Origin: Myxococcales bacterium | GTDB taxonomy: Bacteria > Myxococcota_A > Polyangia > Polyangiales > Houyiibacteriaceae | DNA: 40,877 bases | Reading direction: 5' to 3' | Assembly (NCBI GenBank): GCA_029862185.1 | Contig: JAOTXX010000038.1 | Span: 1-40,877, forward strand | Shown here: positions 15,354 to 24,032 of the stretch, piece by piece | Layout: every line of letters starts with the position of its first letter | Position numbering within the stretch: the stretch's first letter is position 1 | Notes under the pieces: model-generated | Told to the model about the DNA's origin: nothing | Database searches by the model: none | The model's input: the letters and a program-made list of their open reading frames with translations, nothing else | Translations under genes and position numbers: made by a program

Positions 15354-17252
15354 GTGGTCGTGGATGCAGCACAGCGAAAGCTCGACACGCTTCCGGCATC
15401 TCCCGGAGTCTACGTGTTCCGCGGCACGGACGGGAAAGTGCTCTACGTCGGCAAAGCGCGCAGCCTGAGGAACCGTGTCCGAAGCTACTTTCAAGCTGGC
15501 TCGAGCGACTTGCGCGCGTTCGTGAGCAGGCTCGAGCGCGAATTGGCCGACATCGAAACGTTCGTCACACACACCGACAAGGAAGCGGCACTGCTCGAGA
15601 ACCAGCTGATCAAGTCGCACCAGCCGAAGTACAATGTGAAGCTTAGGGACGACAAGGAATACCTATCGTTGCGGTTGGACGCGAAGCGGCCTTGGCCGCG
15701 GCTCGAAGTCGTTCGTCGACCGAAGCCGGACGGCGCGCAGTATTTTGGACCATACCATTCGGCGACTGCGGCGCGACAGACGCTCCGGCTGGTGAATCGA
15801 TATTTCCAGCTGAGGACGTGCACCGACACGGAGTTTCGCAAGCGGTCGCGACCCTGTCTTCAGCATCAGATCAAGCGTTGCCCTGGGCCGTGCGTACTCC
15901 GGGTCGACCAGGACGAGTACCACGCCCAGGTCGCTAACGTCGCTCGGTTTCTAGATGGGCGACACGATGAGCTCGTGCTCGACCTCGATGGACGAATGCA
16001 GGGTGCTTCGGGCGAGCTCGAGTACGAACGGGCGGCGGTCTATCGAGACCAGATCCGGGCCGTCGAACGCGCTCGAGAGGAGCAACGCGTTGCCGGCGTG
16101 CAGAAGTCGGACCACGATGTGATCGGATTTCATCGTGAAGGCGACCAGGTCGAAGTCGCCGTGCTGAGCATGCGCAGTGGCCGCATATTCTCGGTGCGAA
16201 CGTTTCCTCTTCGGCGCGTCGCGGTACCTAACGACGAGATGCTGGGCGCGTTCCTCATGCAACACTATGCGGATTGGCCATCGCTGCCAGACGAGATTCT
16301 GGTGTCGGTCAGGATCGAGATGAGCGAAGCCCTCGAAGAGCTGCTCAGCGAGAACCGAAAACGCCGTGTCCGGATCACGGAGCCCAAGCGGGGGGCGAAG
16401 GCCAAGCTCTTGGAGCTTGCACGCGAGAACGCGGAGCACGCGTTCAACGAGAAGGAACGCGCGCGCGAAGACGTCGAGGCACGCCTATCGGAGCTGCAAA
16501 CGCTGCTTCGCCTGTCGGTCCTTCCGCGCCGTATCGAGTGCGTCGACATTTCGCACAGTGGAGGCGAGGAGACGGTTGCCGTGTTCGCCGCATTGCAGGA
16601 CGGAAGGGCGGCGAGGGAACGATACCGAAGCTTTCACGTGAAGGGCGTTGGTGGAGGCGATGACTATGCAGCGATGTACGAGGTACTGATCCGACGATTG
16701 CGGCGCGGCAACAGAGAAGAGGAAGGCTGGGAGCTCCCCGACCTCCTGCTCGTCGATGGCGGCAAGGGTCAGCTCGGCGTGGCAGTCCGGGCCCGCGAAG
16801 ACATCGGCCTGCCTGAGCTCGAAGTCGCCTCGGTCGCAAAGCCCCGGGTCACGGCGACCGGCGAAGAAGAAGGCGACCGCGTCTTCCGCCCCGGACAGAA
16901 GAACGCTATCCCCGTCCGTGGGAACTCCGCGCTCTCGCTGTTGCTTCTCGCCCGCGACGAAACCCACCGGGCGTCGAATGCGCTGCGAAAGAAGGTAGGC
17001 CGCAGGAGACGGCTCCGAAGCGAGCTCGACGGCGTGCCCGGAGTCGGCCCAAAGACGCGCAGCAAGTTGCTGAGAAACCTCGGCTCGCTGCGGGACGTCT
17101 TGGCAGCGAACGAAGAGCAATTGATCGAGGCGGGGGCGACGAGACGGCAGGCGCTGGCGATCAAGGAGGCCTTTGGCGAGCAGTCGCCAATCGCACCGGA
17201 GACCGAGGCGGCAGAGGAGACCGCGATCGAGAATGCGTTCCAGCCGGACTAA
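15354..17252 (+). CDS. uvrC: Excinuclease ABC subunit C
   Basis: 632 residues. The GIY-YIG nuclease domain is at the start (SPGVYVFRGTDGKVLYVGKA), then the Cys-rich RPCLQHQIKRCPGPC segment, a UvrB-binding UVR motif at ~210, the RNase H-like 5' nuclease domain (RIECVDISHSGGEE, LLLVDGGKGQL), and C-terminal helix-hairpin-helix repeats (LDGVPGVGPKTRSKLL). UvrC makes both incisions in nucleotide excision repair. The start is a GTG at 15354, six nt after TATAGG with no SD sequence. A short acidic tail after the HhH region looks dispensable. Confidence 0.97.
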   Translation: MVVDAAQRKLDTLPASPGVYVFRGTDGKVLYVGKARSLRNRVRSYFQAGSSDLRAFVSRLERELADIETFVTHTDKEAALLENQLIKSHQPKYNVKLRDDKEYLSLRLDAKRPWPRLEVVRRPKPDGAQYFGPYHSATAARQTLRLVNRYFQLRTCTDTEFRKRSRPCLQHQIKRCPGPCVLRVDQDEYHAQVANVARFLDGRHDELVLDLDGRMQGASGELEYERAAVYRDQIRAVERAREEQRVAGVQKSDHDVIGFHREGDQVEVAVLSMRSGRIFSVRTFPLRRVAVPNDEMLGAFLMQHYADWPSLPDEILVSVRIEMSEALEELLSENRKRRVRITEPKRGAKAKLLELARENAEHAFNEKERAREDVEARLSELQTLLRLSVLPRRIECVDISHSGGEETVAVFAALQDGRAARERYRSFHVKGVGGGDDYAAMYEVLIRRLRRGNREEEGWELPDLLLVDGGKGQLGVAVRAREDIGLPELEVASVAKPRVTATGEEEGDRVFRPGQKNAIPVRGNSALSLLLLARDETHRASNALRKKVGRRRRLRSELDGVPGVGPKTRSKLLRNLGSLRDVLAANEEQLIEAGATRRQALAIKEAFGEQSPIAPETEAAEETAIENAFQPD

Positions 17253-17269
17253 GGCTGCCGCTGCCGCTG

Positions 17270-18640
17270 CTAGATGGCCTCGGGCAACCTGACTTCGAAC
17301 GCCGCTCCGCCTTGCTCCCGGTTCGCGGCCTCGATCGTACCACCGAGTTGCTCGACGATCGTGTAACAGACTGCAAGCCCGAGGCCGGTCCCCTGCCCGG
17401 CGGCCTTCGTCGTCACGAACGGATCAAACACCTGGTCGAGGATCTCGCTGTCGATTCCGGGCCCGTCGTCTTCAACGATGAGCACCACGACTCCCCCGCC
17501 ATTGCGGGCGCGCACCTCGATGCAACCTCTGCCGCCAAGTGCGTCCGCAGCGTTGAAAAGGAGGTTCAGAAGCAGCTGTCGCAAGCGCTCGTGATCCCCA
17601 CGTACGCGAGGAAGACCGTTGTCGAGCGCCAGGGCGAGCTCGATGTCGCGAAAGCGGCTCTGACGGTCGATCAGCTTGACCGTATCCGAAACCACCTCTG
17701 CGAGGTCAGCCGAGCTTTCGATCCGTCCGTCTGGCGCGGTGTCGTTTCTCGAGAAGTCGAGCAAGTCGCGAATGGTGTGGTGGATTCGCTCGGTCTCGCG
17801 TTGGATCCGCGCGACAAACTCCTTCTCTTCGTCGCGGTCGAGATCGCCGAGTTGCATCAATTCGAGCAAGCCGCGGATCGCCGCGAGTGGATTTCCGATC
17901 TCATGCGCGACGCCGGCGGAGAGTCGCCCGACAGCCGCCAATCGCGCGCTCCGGATGAGTTGCTCCTGGGCCGTCGTAAGCTCGGCGGTGGTATCCTCCA
18001 ACTCCTCGAGTCGTTGCTGAAGCGATGCGCGGTCTTCCCGAAGCTGCGCGGCCATTTCATTGAAGGTCGCAGCCAGTCGCGCGACCTCGGCGGCGCCCTG
18101 CACGGGAACGCGAGTGCGTAACCGCCCGGCGGCGAGGCGCTCGGACGCCAGTCTCAATCGGTCGATCGGCCGAACGATGAAATAGGTAAGCAGGACGTAC
18201 GTGAGCAGAAGTACCGTCGCTGCGGTCAGGCCGAGGTAGAACAGAAACAGAGCTCGCCTCGCCGCGTCGCCGCGGTAACTCGCCGGCACCCAGACTCGCA
18301 GCTCCAAGCCGTCTGCAGTCGTCACGATCGCATCAGGATCGCCTTCCAAAACGCCCCAGCTTCTGCGGAGTCCATCAGCTCCGTGAACCTCGACGCGCTC
18401 GACGAGGCCTTCCTCGACCATTTTCGCGATCGCCTCGTCGATCAGCCCGTCACCCTCGGAGCCGGCGCCCGATGCGAGCGCCTGGGCAAGCCCCACCGCG
18501 CGCGTTCGCTGCTCTTCGGCACTCTCGCTCTCGTCGAGCCTTGCCGTCACGAGGCTCAGCAACACGAATGCCGCGCCAAACGCCACGATGAGCGCGAGCA
18601 TGAGCTGGCTTCGAAGCCCCAAGCCGAACGAACGCCCCAT
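17270..18640 (-). CDS. Membrane sensor histidine kinase (HAMP-HisKA-HATPase)
   Basis: 456 residues. Transmembrane helices at ~14-34 and ~132-158 flank a periplasmic sensor region of ~95 residues. A HAMP domain follows (RPIDRLRLASERLAAGRL), then a coiled coil, the H-box with H246 in GVAHEIGNPLAAI, and ATPase boxes N (NLLFNAADAL), G1 (VEDDGPGID) and G2 (GQGTGLGLAVC). It belongs to the NtrB/ZraS-like group. No response regulator lies next to it. The ATG at 18640 is six nt after TAGACT, suggesting a leaderless transcript. The signal is unknown. Confidence 0.93.
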   Translation of the reverse strand: MGRSFGLGLRSQLMLALIVAFGAAFVLLSLVTARLDESESAEEQRTRAVGLAQALASGAGSEGDGLIDEAIAKMVEEGLVERVEVHGADGLRRSWGVLEGDPDAIVTTADGLELRVWVPASYRGDAARRALFLFYLGLTAATVLLLTYVLLTYFIVRPIDRLRLASERLAAGRLRTRVPVQGAAEVARLAATFNEMAAQLREDRASLQQRLEELEDTTAELTTAQEQLIRSARLAAVGRLSAGVAHEIGNPLAAIRGLLELMQLGDLDRDEEKEFVARIQRETERIHHTIRDLLDFSRNDTAPDGRIESSADLAEVVSDTVKLIDRQSRFRDIELALALDNGLPRVRGDHERLRQLLLNLLFNAADALGGRGCIEVRARNGGGVVVLIVEDDGPGIDSEILDQVFDPFVTTKAAGQGTGLGLAVCYTIVEQLGGTIEAANREQGGAAFEVRLPEAI

Positions 18641-18700
18641 GCGTACAGTCTACAGCCTCAATCTCTTGACCCGCCACGCAGCCCAGTGCATGGGGGGATC

Positions 18701-19345
18701 ATGACACGGGGCGCCCGCCTAGGGGTGATCGTAGGCTCGATCCTCGTCCTTTCGTCGTTTGCCGCGTCTTCGAGCGCGCAACGCACGGGGGACGGGCTCT
18801 ACGGCCGCTGGGATCGTGGGCTGACGCTCGCGCTCGGCGCGGGCCCTGGGGCGACCTGGCTCGACCGAAAGGCGAAGCCCAACGTCGTCGGCGAAGCGCG
18901 TTTCCTAGTGGCCGACGTAGCCGGACTCGTGCTTTCAGGACGCTGGGGCCCCGACTCCGGTCAGCACCTGTTTGTTGGCGTAGACCTCCGACCGCTCTTC
19001 CCCGCGCTGTTCTTTCTCTACAAGCAAACTTGGAACGAGTTCGTGGATCTGATGCTCCAATCGATCTTTTTCGAGATCGGGCCGGCCTTTGCGCTCGACG
19101 GCAAGCAGAGCACCGGGCTTGGGATAGGCTTCGGGTTCAGCCTGCCGCTCTACCGGCCCCTCAAGACGCTTCGCGGCGTCTGGCTTCGAATCGCCGCGCG
19201 TCACGTGAATAGCGAGCCATCTTTTCGAAACACGCAACCCACGAGCGATCGCAGCCAATGGACACTCTACACGACGTTTGTCGTGCGCTTGGGCTTCAAG
19301 TCGAACCTGAGCCACTGGGAACCCGACCGCTACCGTCACCGCTAG
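18701..19345 (+). CDS. Secreted, probable outer-membrane beta-barrel protein
   Basis: 214 residues. A signal peptide is clear (hydrophobic IVGSILVLSSFAASSSA, cleavage before QRTG). The mature part alternates hydrophobic and polar residues and is rich in Gly and aromatics (GLTLALGAGPGATWL, GLGIGFGFSLPL, TLYTTFVVRLGF), consistent with antiparallel strands of a small barrel. An SD-like GGGGGA precedes the ATG. No family is recognised. It lies between a histidine kinase and pyruvate kinase and seems to be its own unit. Confidence 0.8.
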   Translation: MTRGARLGVIVGSILVLSSFAASSSAQRTGDGLYGRWDRGLTLALGAGPGATWLDRKAKPNVVGEARFLVADVAGLVLSGRWGPDSGQHLFVGVDLRPLFPALFFLYKQTWNEFVDLMLQSIFFEIGPAFALDGKQSTGLGIGFGFSLPLYRPLKTLRGVWLRIAARHVNSEPSFRNTQPTSDRSQWTLYTTFVVRLGFKSNLSHWEPDRYRHR

Positions 19346-19381
19346 CTTGGCCGGTGAAGGGAACCCGGCTACAACGGCGAG

Positions 19382-20791
19382 GTGAGACGCACCAAGATCG
19401 TCTGCACGCTCGGCCCCGCCAGTGACACGAAGGCGAAGCTCGGCGAGCTCGTCCGGGCGGGAATGAGTTGCGCGCGGCTCAATTTCTCGCACGGCGACCA
19501 CGAGTCGCATGCAAAGATGGCGAAGCTGGTCCGCCAGGCCGCGGCCGAGGCGCGCCGACCGATGGCGATCCTCGCCGACATGCAGGGGCCGAAGATGCGG
19601 GTCGGCAAGTTTGCCAAAGGCCCGATCGAGCTCGCGCAAGGCGACCGCTTCGCCCTCACGACGAATGAGGTCGAGGGCAACCAAGACATCGTCTCGGTCA
19701 CCCACGAGTCATTGGGCGCCGACCTGAAGCCCGGCGATGCAATCGCGCTCGACGACGGGTTCATTCGACTTCGAGTCGACCGAGTCGAGAGCGACACGGT
19801 GCACACGGTCGTCGAGGACGGCGGCACCCTTTCCAACCACAAGGGGCTCAACCTACCCGGCGTCTCGATTACCGGACCGGCTTTGACCGCCAAGGACCGC
19901 GAAGATCTAGCCTTTGCGGTTTCCGTCCTGGAGGCGGACTACGTGGCTCTCTCGTTCGTTCGAGCCGCCGACGACGTGCGAGAAGCCAAAATTCTGGCCG
20001 GCGACGTGCCGGTCATCGCGAAGATCGAGCGACCCGAAGCGGTCGAGGCCCTTTCTGACATCGTCGACGCGGCGGACGGCATCATGATCGCCCGCGGAGA
20101 CCTAGGCGTGGAGCTGGGGGCCGAAAAGGTGCCGATGATTCAGAAGCGGATCATCCGGGAAACCAATGCGCACGGCAAAATCGTGATCACCGCCACTCAG
20201 ATGCTCGACTCCATGATTCGAAACCCACGACCGACTCGGGCAGAAGCGGCGGACGTAGCGAACGCGGTGATGGACGGGACGGATGCGGTCATGCTCAGTG
20301 GGGAGACGGCAGCGGGCCGCTACCCCCTGCAAGCGCTGCAGATGATGGATGCGATCATTCGCGAGGTCGAGTCGGACTACGTCGACGATCTCTCGCGAGA
20401 ATTTCGCGAGCTCAAGAGCGGCGACGATGAAGATTGGTCATTCGCAAACGCCGCGGCGCGCGCCGCAGCCGTATTGACCACGCATCTGCCACTCAAAGCC
20501 GTCGTGGTGTTCACTCAGGACGGTCGCTCTGCTGGCTTGCTAGCAGAGCATCGCCCGCGCGCGCCCATTCTGGCAATTACCAGTGATGTCCGGGTCGCGC
20601 GACGGCTCGCGCTCGAGTGGGGCGTGATTCCGCGAATCGAGGTGCCCCCAGAGTCACTCGATGAGACGCTGCGGATCGCAACTTCTTTGCTCGTGCGAGA
20701 GAACCTTTGCCAACGCGGGGAGGCGTTCGCGATGGTCGTTGGCTGGCCCCCTTCGGGGCGCACCAATACCTTGAAGCTCCATCGTCTCTAG
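19382..20791 (+). CDS. pyk: Pyruvate kinase
   Basis: 469 residues, normal length. Signatures: TKIVCTLGPAS at the start, RLNFSHG, the B-domain, VIAKIERPEAV (catalytic Lys), ARGDLGVELG and the metal/substrate segment MLDSMIRNPRPTRAEAADVA. It transfers phosphate from phosphoenolpyruvate to ADP, the last step of glycolysis. The start is a GTG at 19382, six nt after TACAAC; MRRTKIVCT matches the family start. Confidence 0.97.
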   Translation: MRRTKIVCTLGPASDTKAKLGELVRAGMSCARLNFSHGDHESHAKMAKLVRQAAAEARRPMAILADMQGPKMRVGKFAKGPIELAQGDRFALTTNEVEGNQDIVSVTHESLGADLKPGDAIALDDGFIRLRVDRVESDTVHTVVEDGGTLSNHKGLNLPGVSITGPALTAKDREDLAFAVSVLEADYVALSFVRAADDVREAKILAGDVPVIAKIERPEAVEALSDIVDAADGIMIARGDLGVELGAEKVPMIQKRIIRETNAHGKIVITATQMLDSMIRNPRPTRAEAADVANAVMDGTDAVMLSGETAAGRYPLQALQMMDAIIREVESDYVDDLSREFRELKSGDDEDWSFANAAARAAAVLTTHLPLKAVVVFTQDGRSAGLLAEHRPRAPILAITSDVRVARRLALEWGVIPRIEVPPESLDETLRIATSLLVRENLCQRGEAFAMVVGWPPSGRTNTLKLHRL

Positions 20792-20823
20792 CCCCGTGCT
20801 CCCGCATGGACTAGATCGCGCCC

Positions 20824-22056
20824 ATGGAAGAACTGCCGCAACAGATCGGGCGCTACCGCATCGACCGACTCCTCGGGGCAGGTTCGATGGGGAACGTCTA
20901 TCTGGCGCACGATGCAGATCTGGACCGGCCAGTCGCGGTGAAAACGCTTCGCGATCTCGCGCTCGACCCCGAAACTCGCGAGATCTTCCTCAGTCGATTT
21001 CAGAACGAGGCCCGTGCCGCCGCTCGCCTTCAACATCCCAATATCGTTCAGATATTCGATGTGGGCGACGACCCGAGGGTCGGCCCATACCTGGTGTTCG
21101 AGTACGTCCACGGACACACCCTGAAGCAGGCACTCAAGAAACGTGGTCCGCTGTCCCGAGACGAGCTCCTCGACCTCGCCCAACAGGTCGCCGATGCCTT
21201 GGCGACGGCCCATATCGCCGGCGTGATCCACCGGGACCTCAAGCCCGAAAATCTGCTGATCACCAGCAATGGTCAGGTGAAGCTCGCGGACTTCGGGATC
21301 GCTCGAATCCCGAACGCCGACCTGACCAAAGAGGGTCAGTTCCTCGGAACGCCCTGCTACGCCGCGCCGGAGACGCTGCGGAGTGGGGAGTACAGTGAGC
21401 AGAGTGATTTGTTCTCCTTCGGAGCCGTCATCTACGAGGCGGCATGCGGAGAACGCGCATTTCCCGGACTTGAGGCGTTGGCGGTTGCACACAAGGTGAT
21501 GAGCGCCGACCCGGTTCCGCCAAGCGAGGCCAATCGGGGCGCAGCGATTCCAAGCGCGCTCGACGCCGCAATCCTGCGAGCGCTCCGCAAGAGCCCCTCG
21601 GAGAGATATGCAAGCGCGCGAACATTCGTGTCGGCACTCAAGCAAGCCTACGACGGACGACGCCCCTCGAAATCGAGACGTCGACGCAATGCTCTTCCCT
21701 TCGCGATGACCTTGGCGATCGGCACCCTCCTCGCCCTCTGGATCGTGGTCGAAAACTGCAATCCAAAGCCCAGTCACCCCGGTGCCGGCGCCGACGCTGG
21801 CGCTGACACTGGCGCTGGCGCTGACACTGGCGCTGACACTGGGACTGGCACTGGCGTCGGCCCGGACGCTCTCACTCCGCACGAACGCGAGGAGGCGGCG
21901 AAGGACGAGCTATCGAATGCCCGCGCTGCCCTCGAACGTGGAGATCTCGCGGAAGCGACCGCGGCACTCGAACGTGCGAGCGCTCTTGACCCGAGCAACC
22001 CCGATATCGGCGACTTGCAGGAGCAGGTGCTCGCAGCGCAGCCGGACGGCGGCTAA
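20824..22056 (+). CDS. Hanks-type serine/threonine protein kinase with C-terminal TPR-like tail
   Basis: 410 residues. The kinase domain spans ~11-280: glycine loop LGAGSMGNVYLA, K40 in VAVK, HRDLKPENLL with D138, DFGIAR at 156 and CYAAPETL. One transmembrane helix follows (~294-314), then a low-complexity Gly-Ala-Asp-Thr linker and a short helical TPR-like unit (ARAALERGDLAEATAALERA). The C-terminal part is probably periplasmic. No PASTA repeats are present. Its stop overlaps the convergent lipoprotein gene (CTAA). Substrates are unknown. Confidence 0.94.
   Translation: MEELPQQIGRYRIDRLLGAGSMGNVYLAHDADLDRPVAVKTLRDLALDPETREIFLSRFQNEARAAARLQHPNIVQIFDVGDDPRVGPYLVFEYVHGHTLKQALKKRGPLSRDELLDLAQQVADALATAHIAGVIHRDLKPENLLITSNGQVKLADFGIARIPNADLTKEGQFLGTPCYAAPETLRSGEYSEQSDLFSFGAVIYEAACGERAFPGLEALAVAHKVMSADPVPPSEANRGAAIPSALDAAILRALRKSPSERYASARTFVSALKQAYDGRRPSKSRRRRNALPFAMTLAIGTLLALWIVVENCNPKPSHPGAGADAGADTGAGADTGADTGTGTGVGPDALTPHEREEAAKDELSNARAALERGDLAEATAALERASALDPSNPDIGDLQEQVLAAQPDGG
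21781..21854 (+). repeat. Short-period GCTGGCGCTGACACTG-like repeat
   Basis: Degenerate 6-nt periodicity encodes the Gly-Ala-Asp-Ala/Gly-Ala-Asp-Thr linker after the transmembrane helix of the Ser/Thr kinase. The frame is kept. Confidence 0.75.
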
Positions 22057-22328
22057 TCGAGTCTGTTGCTGTCGTCTGGGACCGGCTTCCAGCGGCAGTC
22101 CTTGCCGCCGCCCGTCGTCGATTTGCACTTGTACATGTAGGTCAGCGTACGGCCGCACCCACTGACTCGCTTCTGCATGGCCGCGTCGTCCACAAACTCG
22201 ATCATCGACGCATCACAGTCGAGATCGACGGCAGCAGCGCTTCGTATCTGCTGCGTAGCGGCGGACTCGTGTCCACACCCCGAGACGATCGCCATGATGG
22301 CCGCAACTTGGATGACTGTACTCCGCAT
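22053..22328 (-). CDS. Small Cys-rich lipoprotein
   Basis: 91 residues. A lipobox IVSGC gives a lipidated Cys at residue 18. The mature protein has five more cysteines, with VSGCGRTLTYMYKC and KDCRW. A CG-x(n)-Tyr core of this kind recurs in many small lipoproteins of myxobacteria. Function is unknown. It converges with the Ser/Thr kinase and shares stop-codon bases. Upstream in-frame sequence is a shadow of the neighbouring DNA glycosylase gene. Confidence 0.8.
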   Translation of the reverse strand: MRSTVIQVAAIMAIVSGCGHESAATQQIRSAAAVDLDCDASMIEFVDDAAMQKRVSGCGRTLTYMYKCKSTTGGGKDCRWKPVPDDSNRLD

Positions 22329-22377
22329 CTCCTCGGACCCCGGGGCCGAGCATAGCGCATGGACGCGCGGCGCGCGC

Positions 22378-23091
22378 CTATAAGTCGATGCCCAAGCCAC
22401 GAAGGTCGCTTTCGGCCTGTGGCGCCCAACCTCGATTGGCCTTCGGACTGGCAGGGCTGGGGTGGAGCACGGTGCCGATTGCCGGTCCCCCGTCGCCGAG
22501 TGCAGCGCGCGCGCGCTTGGTCGCCCATGCCCCGACGCCGACAACGAGCGTCGGTGAGAGGACCTCGACGGCGTCACGCAGTGCCCGGTCACATACAGGC
22601 AAAAGCGCGGCCCGCTCATCGGTCGCGAGCTTGTCGGGCGTGCGATTGCGCCCGGTCGATTCGATGAACAGCAGGGGACAGTAGTTGAGGACGAAGAACC
22701 TCGAGAAGAAGAGCTCGGGCGTGCCAAAGCGCTCCCGCGCCCAACCCCAAAGACGGGAGCCGCTGACTTCCGACCGCTGGCAGTCGAAACCGAGCACTGG
22801 GCGCTTTGGGTGCTCATCGGCCGGACGATCGACAGGTGCTTCGATGCCCATCCAATCGCGGACGAAGCCCACGTCGCCAAACGGGACACCGGTCTGACCC
22901 ATGCCGAACGGTCCGGGGTTCATTCCGACCAAGACGACCTCTTTGGAGCCGGCGCCGAAGCGGCTCAAGTAGAGCTCGTGGGGGCGCCGCGCGTATTGCA
23001 AGGGATTGTAAACGTGAGTCACCGGCTCACCGAACTCGAGCTCGGAGGTGACGCGGCGCAGTGCGCGCGAAGCTTTGACGAGCTCGCTCAT
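22378..23091 (-). CDS. SMUG1-like uracil-DNA glycosylase
   Basis: 237 residues. VLVGMNPGPFGMGQTGVPFG is the SMUG1 catalytic/uracil-binding signature, supported by VRDWMGI, HPKRPVLGFDCQRSEVSGSRLWG and, near the end, HPSPASPKANRGW. SMUG1 (UDG family 3) removes uracil and oxidised pyrimidines from DNA; it is best known from animals and is scattered in bacteria. The gene begins 6 nt after the cysK stop and is probably cotranscribed with it. Length fits the family. Confidence 0.9.
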   Translation of the reverse strand: MSELVKASRALRRVTSELEFGEPVTHVYNPLQYARRPHELYLSRFGAGSKEVVLVGMNPGPFGMGQTGVPFGDVGFVRDWMGIEAPVDRPADEHPKRPVLGFDCQRSEVSGSRLWGWARERFGTPELFFSRFFVLNYCPLLFIESTGRNRTPDKLATDERAALLPVCDRALRDAVEVLSPTLVVGVGAWATKRARAALGDGGPAIGTVLHPSPASPKANRGWAPQAESDLRGLGIDL

Positions 23092-23097
23092 GCGCGA

Positions 23098-24006
23098 TCA
23101 GCAGAGGTAACGCTCACCGCCATCGCACAAAATCGTGACGACCCGCTGCCCGGGCTTCAAGCGGCGTGCCACCTCGAGGGACGCGTGAACGTTTGCGCCG
23201 GCCGACGGCCCCAGCAGCAATCCCTCTTCCTGCGCGAGTCGCTTCGTCATGCGCTCTGCGGCGAGGTCGGTGACGGTGAGCACCTCGTCCGGAAGCTTGG
23301 TGTCGAGCACCGCCGGAATGAAGCCAGCCCCAAGGCCCTGAATCCCGTGCAAACCGGCCTTCCCACCCGAAAGCACCGCGCTCGCGCGTGGCTCGACGGC
23401 GACCAAGCGAATGTCCGGATTGCGCTTTTTGAGAACGCGCCCGACTCCCGTAAGTGTGCCGCCTGTTCCCACGCCCGCCACAAAGGCGTCGACCTTGCCC
23501 CCTGTTGCCTCCCAGATCTCCTCTGCGGTCGTCTCGGCGTGAATCGCCGGATTGGCGGGGTTTTCGAACTGGCCGCACATCATCGCCCCTGGCGTCGTCC
23601 GCAGCAGACGCTCCGCTTGCTCGACGGCGCCTGCCATGCCGTCCTCGGCTGCAGTCAAAACCACCTCGGCACCATAGGATCTGAGCAGGTGGCGACGCGC
23701 CGCGCTCATGTCCTCCGGCATCACGATCAGACAACGGTACCCGCGGACGGCGCAGATCATGGCGAGGCTGATCCCCGTATTGCCGCTGGTGGCTTCGACG
23801 ACCGTCGAGCCCTCTTCGAGCTCGCCCGACGCTTCGGCTGCGAGGATCATCGAAAGCGCAGGCCGGTCTTTGACCGAGCCGGCGACGTTGTGCGATTCGA
23901 GCTTTCCGCAGATCTCGGCGCCCTTATCACCGCTGATTCGCGCTAGCCGCACCAAAGGCGTGTGGCCGATCAGGTCCAGCGCGCCGTCATAGATTCGGTC
24001 GGTCAT
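23098..24006 (-). CDS. cysK: Cysteine synthase (O-acetylserine sulfhydrylase)
   Basis: 302 residues. The PLP lysine is K46 in NVAGSVKDRPAL, the substrate loop is EATSGNTGISLA, and the PLP phosphate loop is GVGTGGTLTGVGR. It makes cysteine from O-acetylserine and sulfide. The protein ends early (CDGGERYLC), a few residues shorter than CysK of E. coli, but all fold elements are present. The ATG at 24006 stands nine nt after TATGCT. CysM or cystathionine synthase-like specificity cannot be excluded. Confidence 0.92.
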   Translation of the reverse strand: MTDRIYDGALDLIGHTPLVRLARISGDKGAEICGKLESHNVAGSVKDRPALSMILAAEASGELEEGSTVVEATSGNTGISLAMICAVRGYRCLIVMPEDMSAARRHLLRSYGAEVVLTAAEDGMAGAVEQAERLLRTTPGAMMCGQFENPANPAIHAETTAEEIWEATGGKVDAFVAGVGTGGTLTGVGRVLKKRNPDIRLVAVEPRASAVLSGGKAGLHGIQGLGAGFIPAVLDTKLPDEVLTVTDLAAERMTKRLAQEEGLLLGPSAGANVHASLEVARRLKPGQRVVTILCDGGERYLC

Positions 24007-24032
24007 GTGGCGGCTAGCATAACAGGAGGAGC

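Noticed and set aside
14664..15620. 318-codon minus-strand frame opposite the cyclo-ligase and uvrC start
   Set aside because: It covers two well-identified genes on the other strand and shows no family signature.
22329..22889. Upstream extension of the small Cys-rich lipoprotein
   Set aside because: It overlaps the SMUG1-like gene in another frame and is Ser/Arg-rich without domains; the signal peptide starts at 22328.
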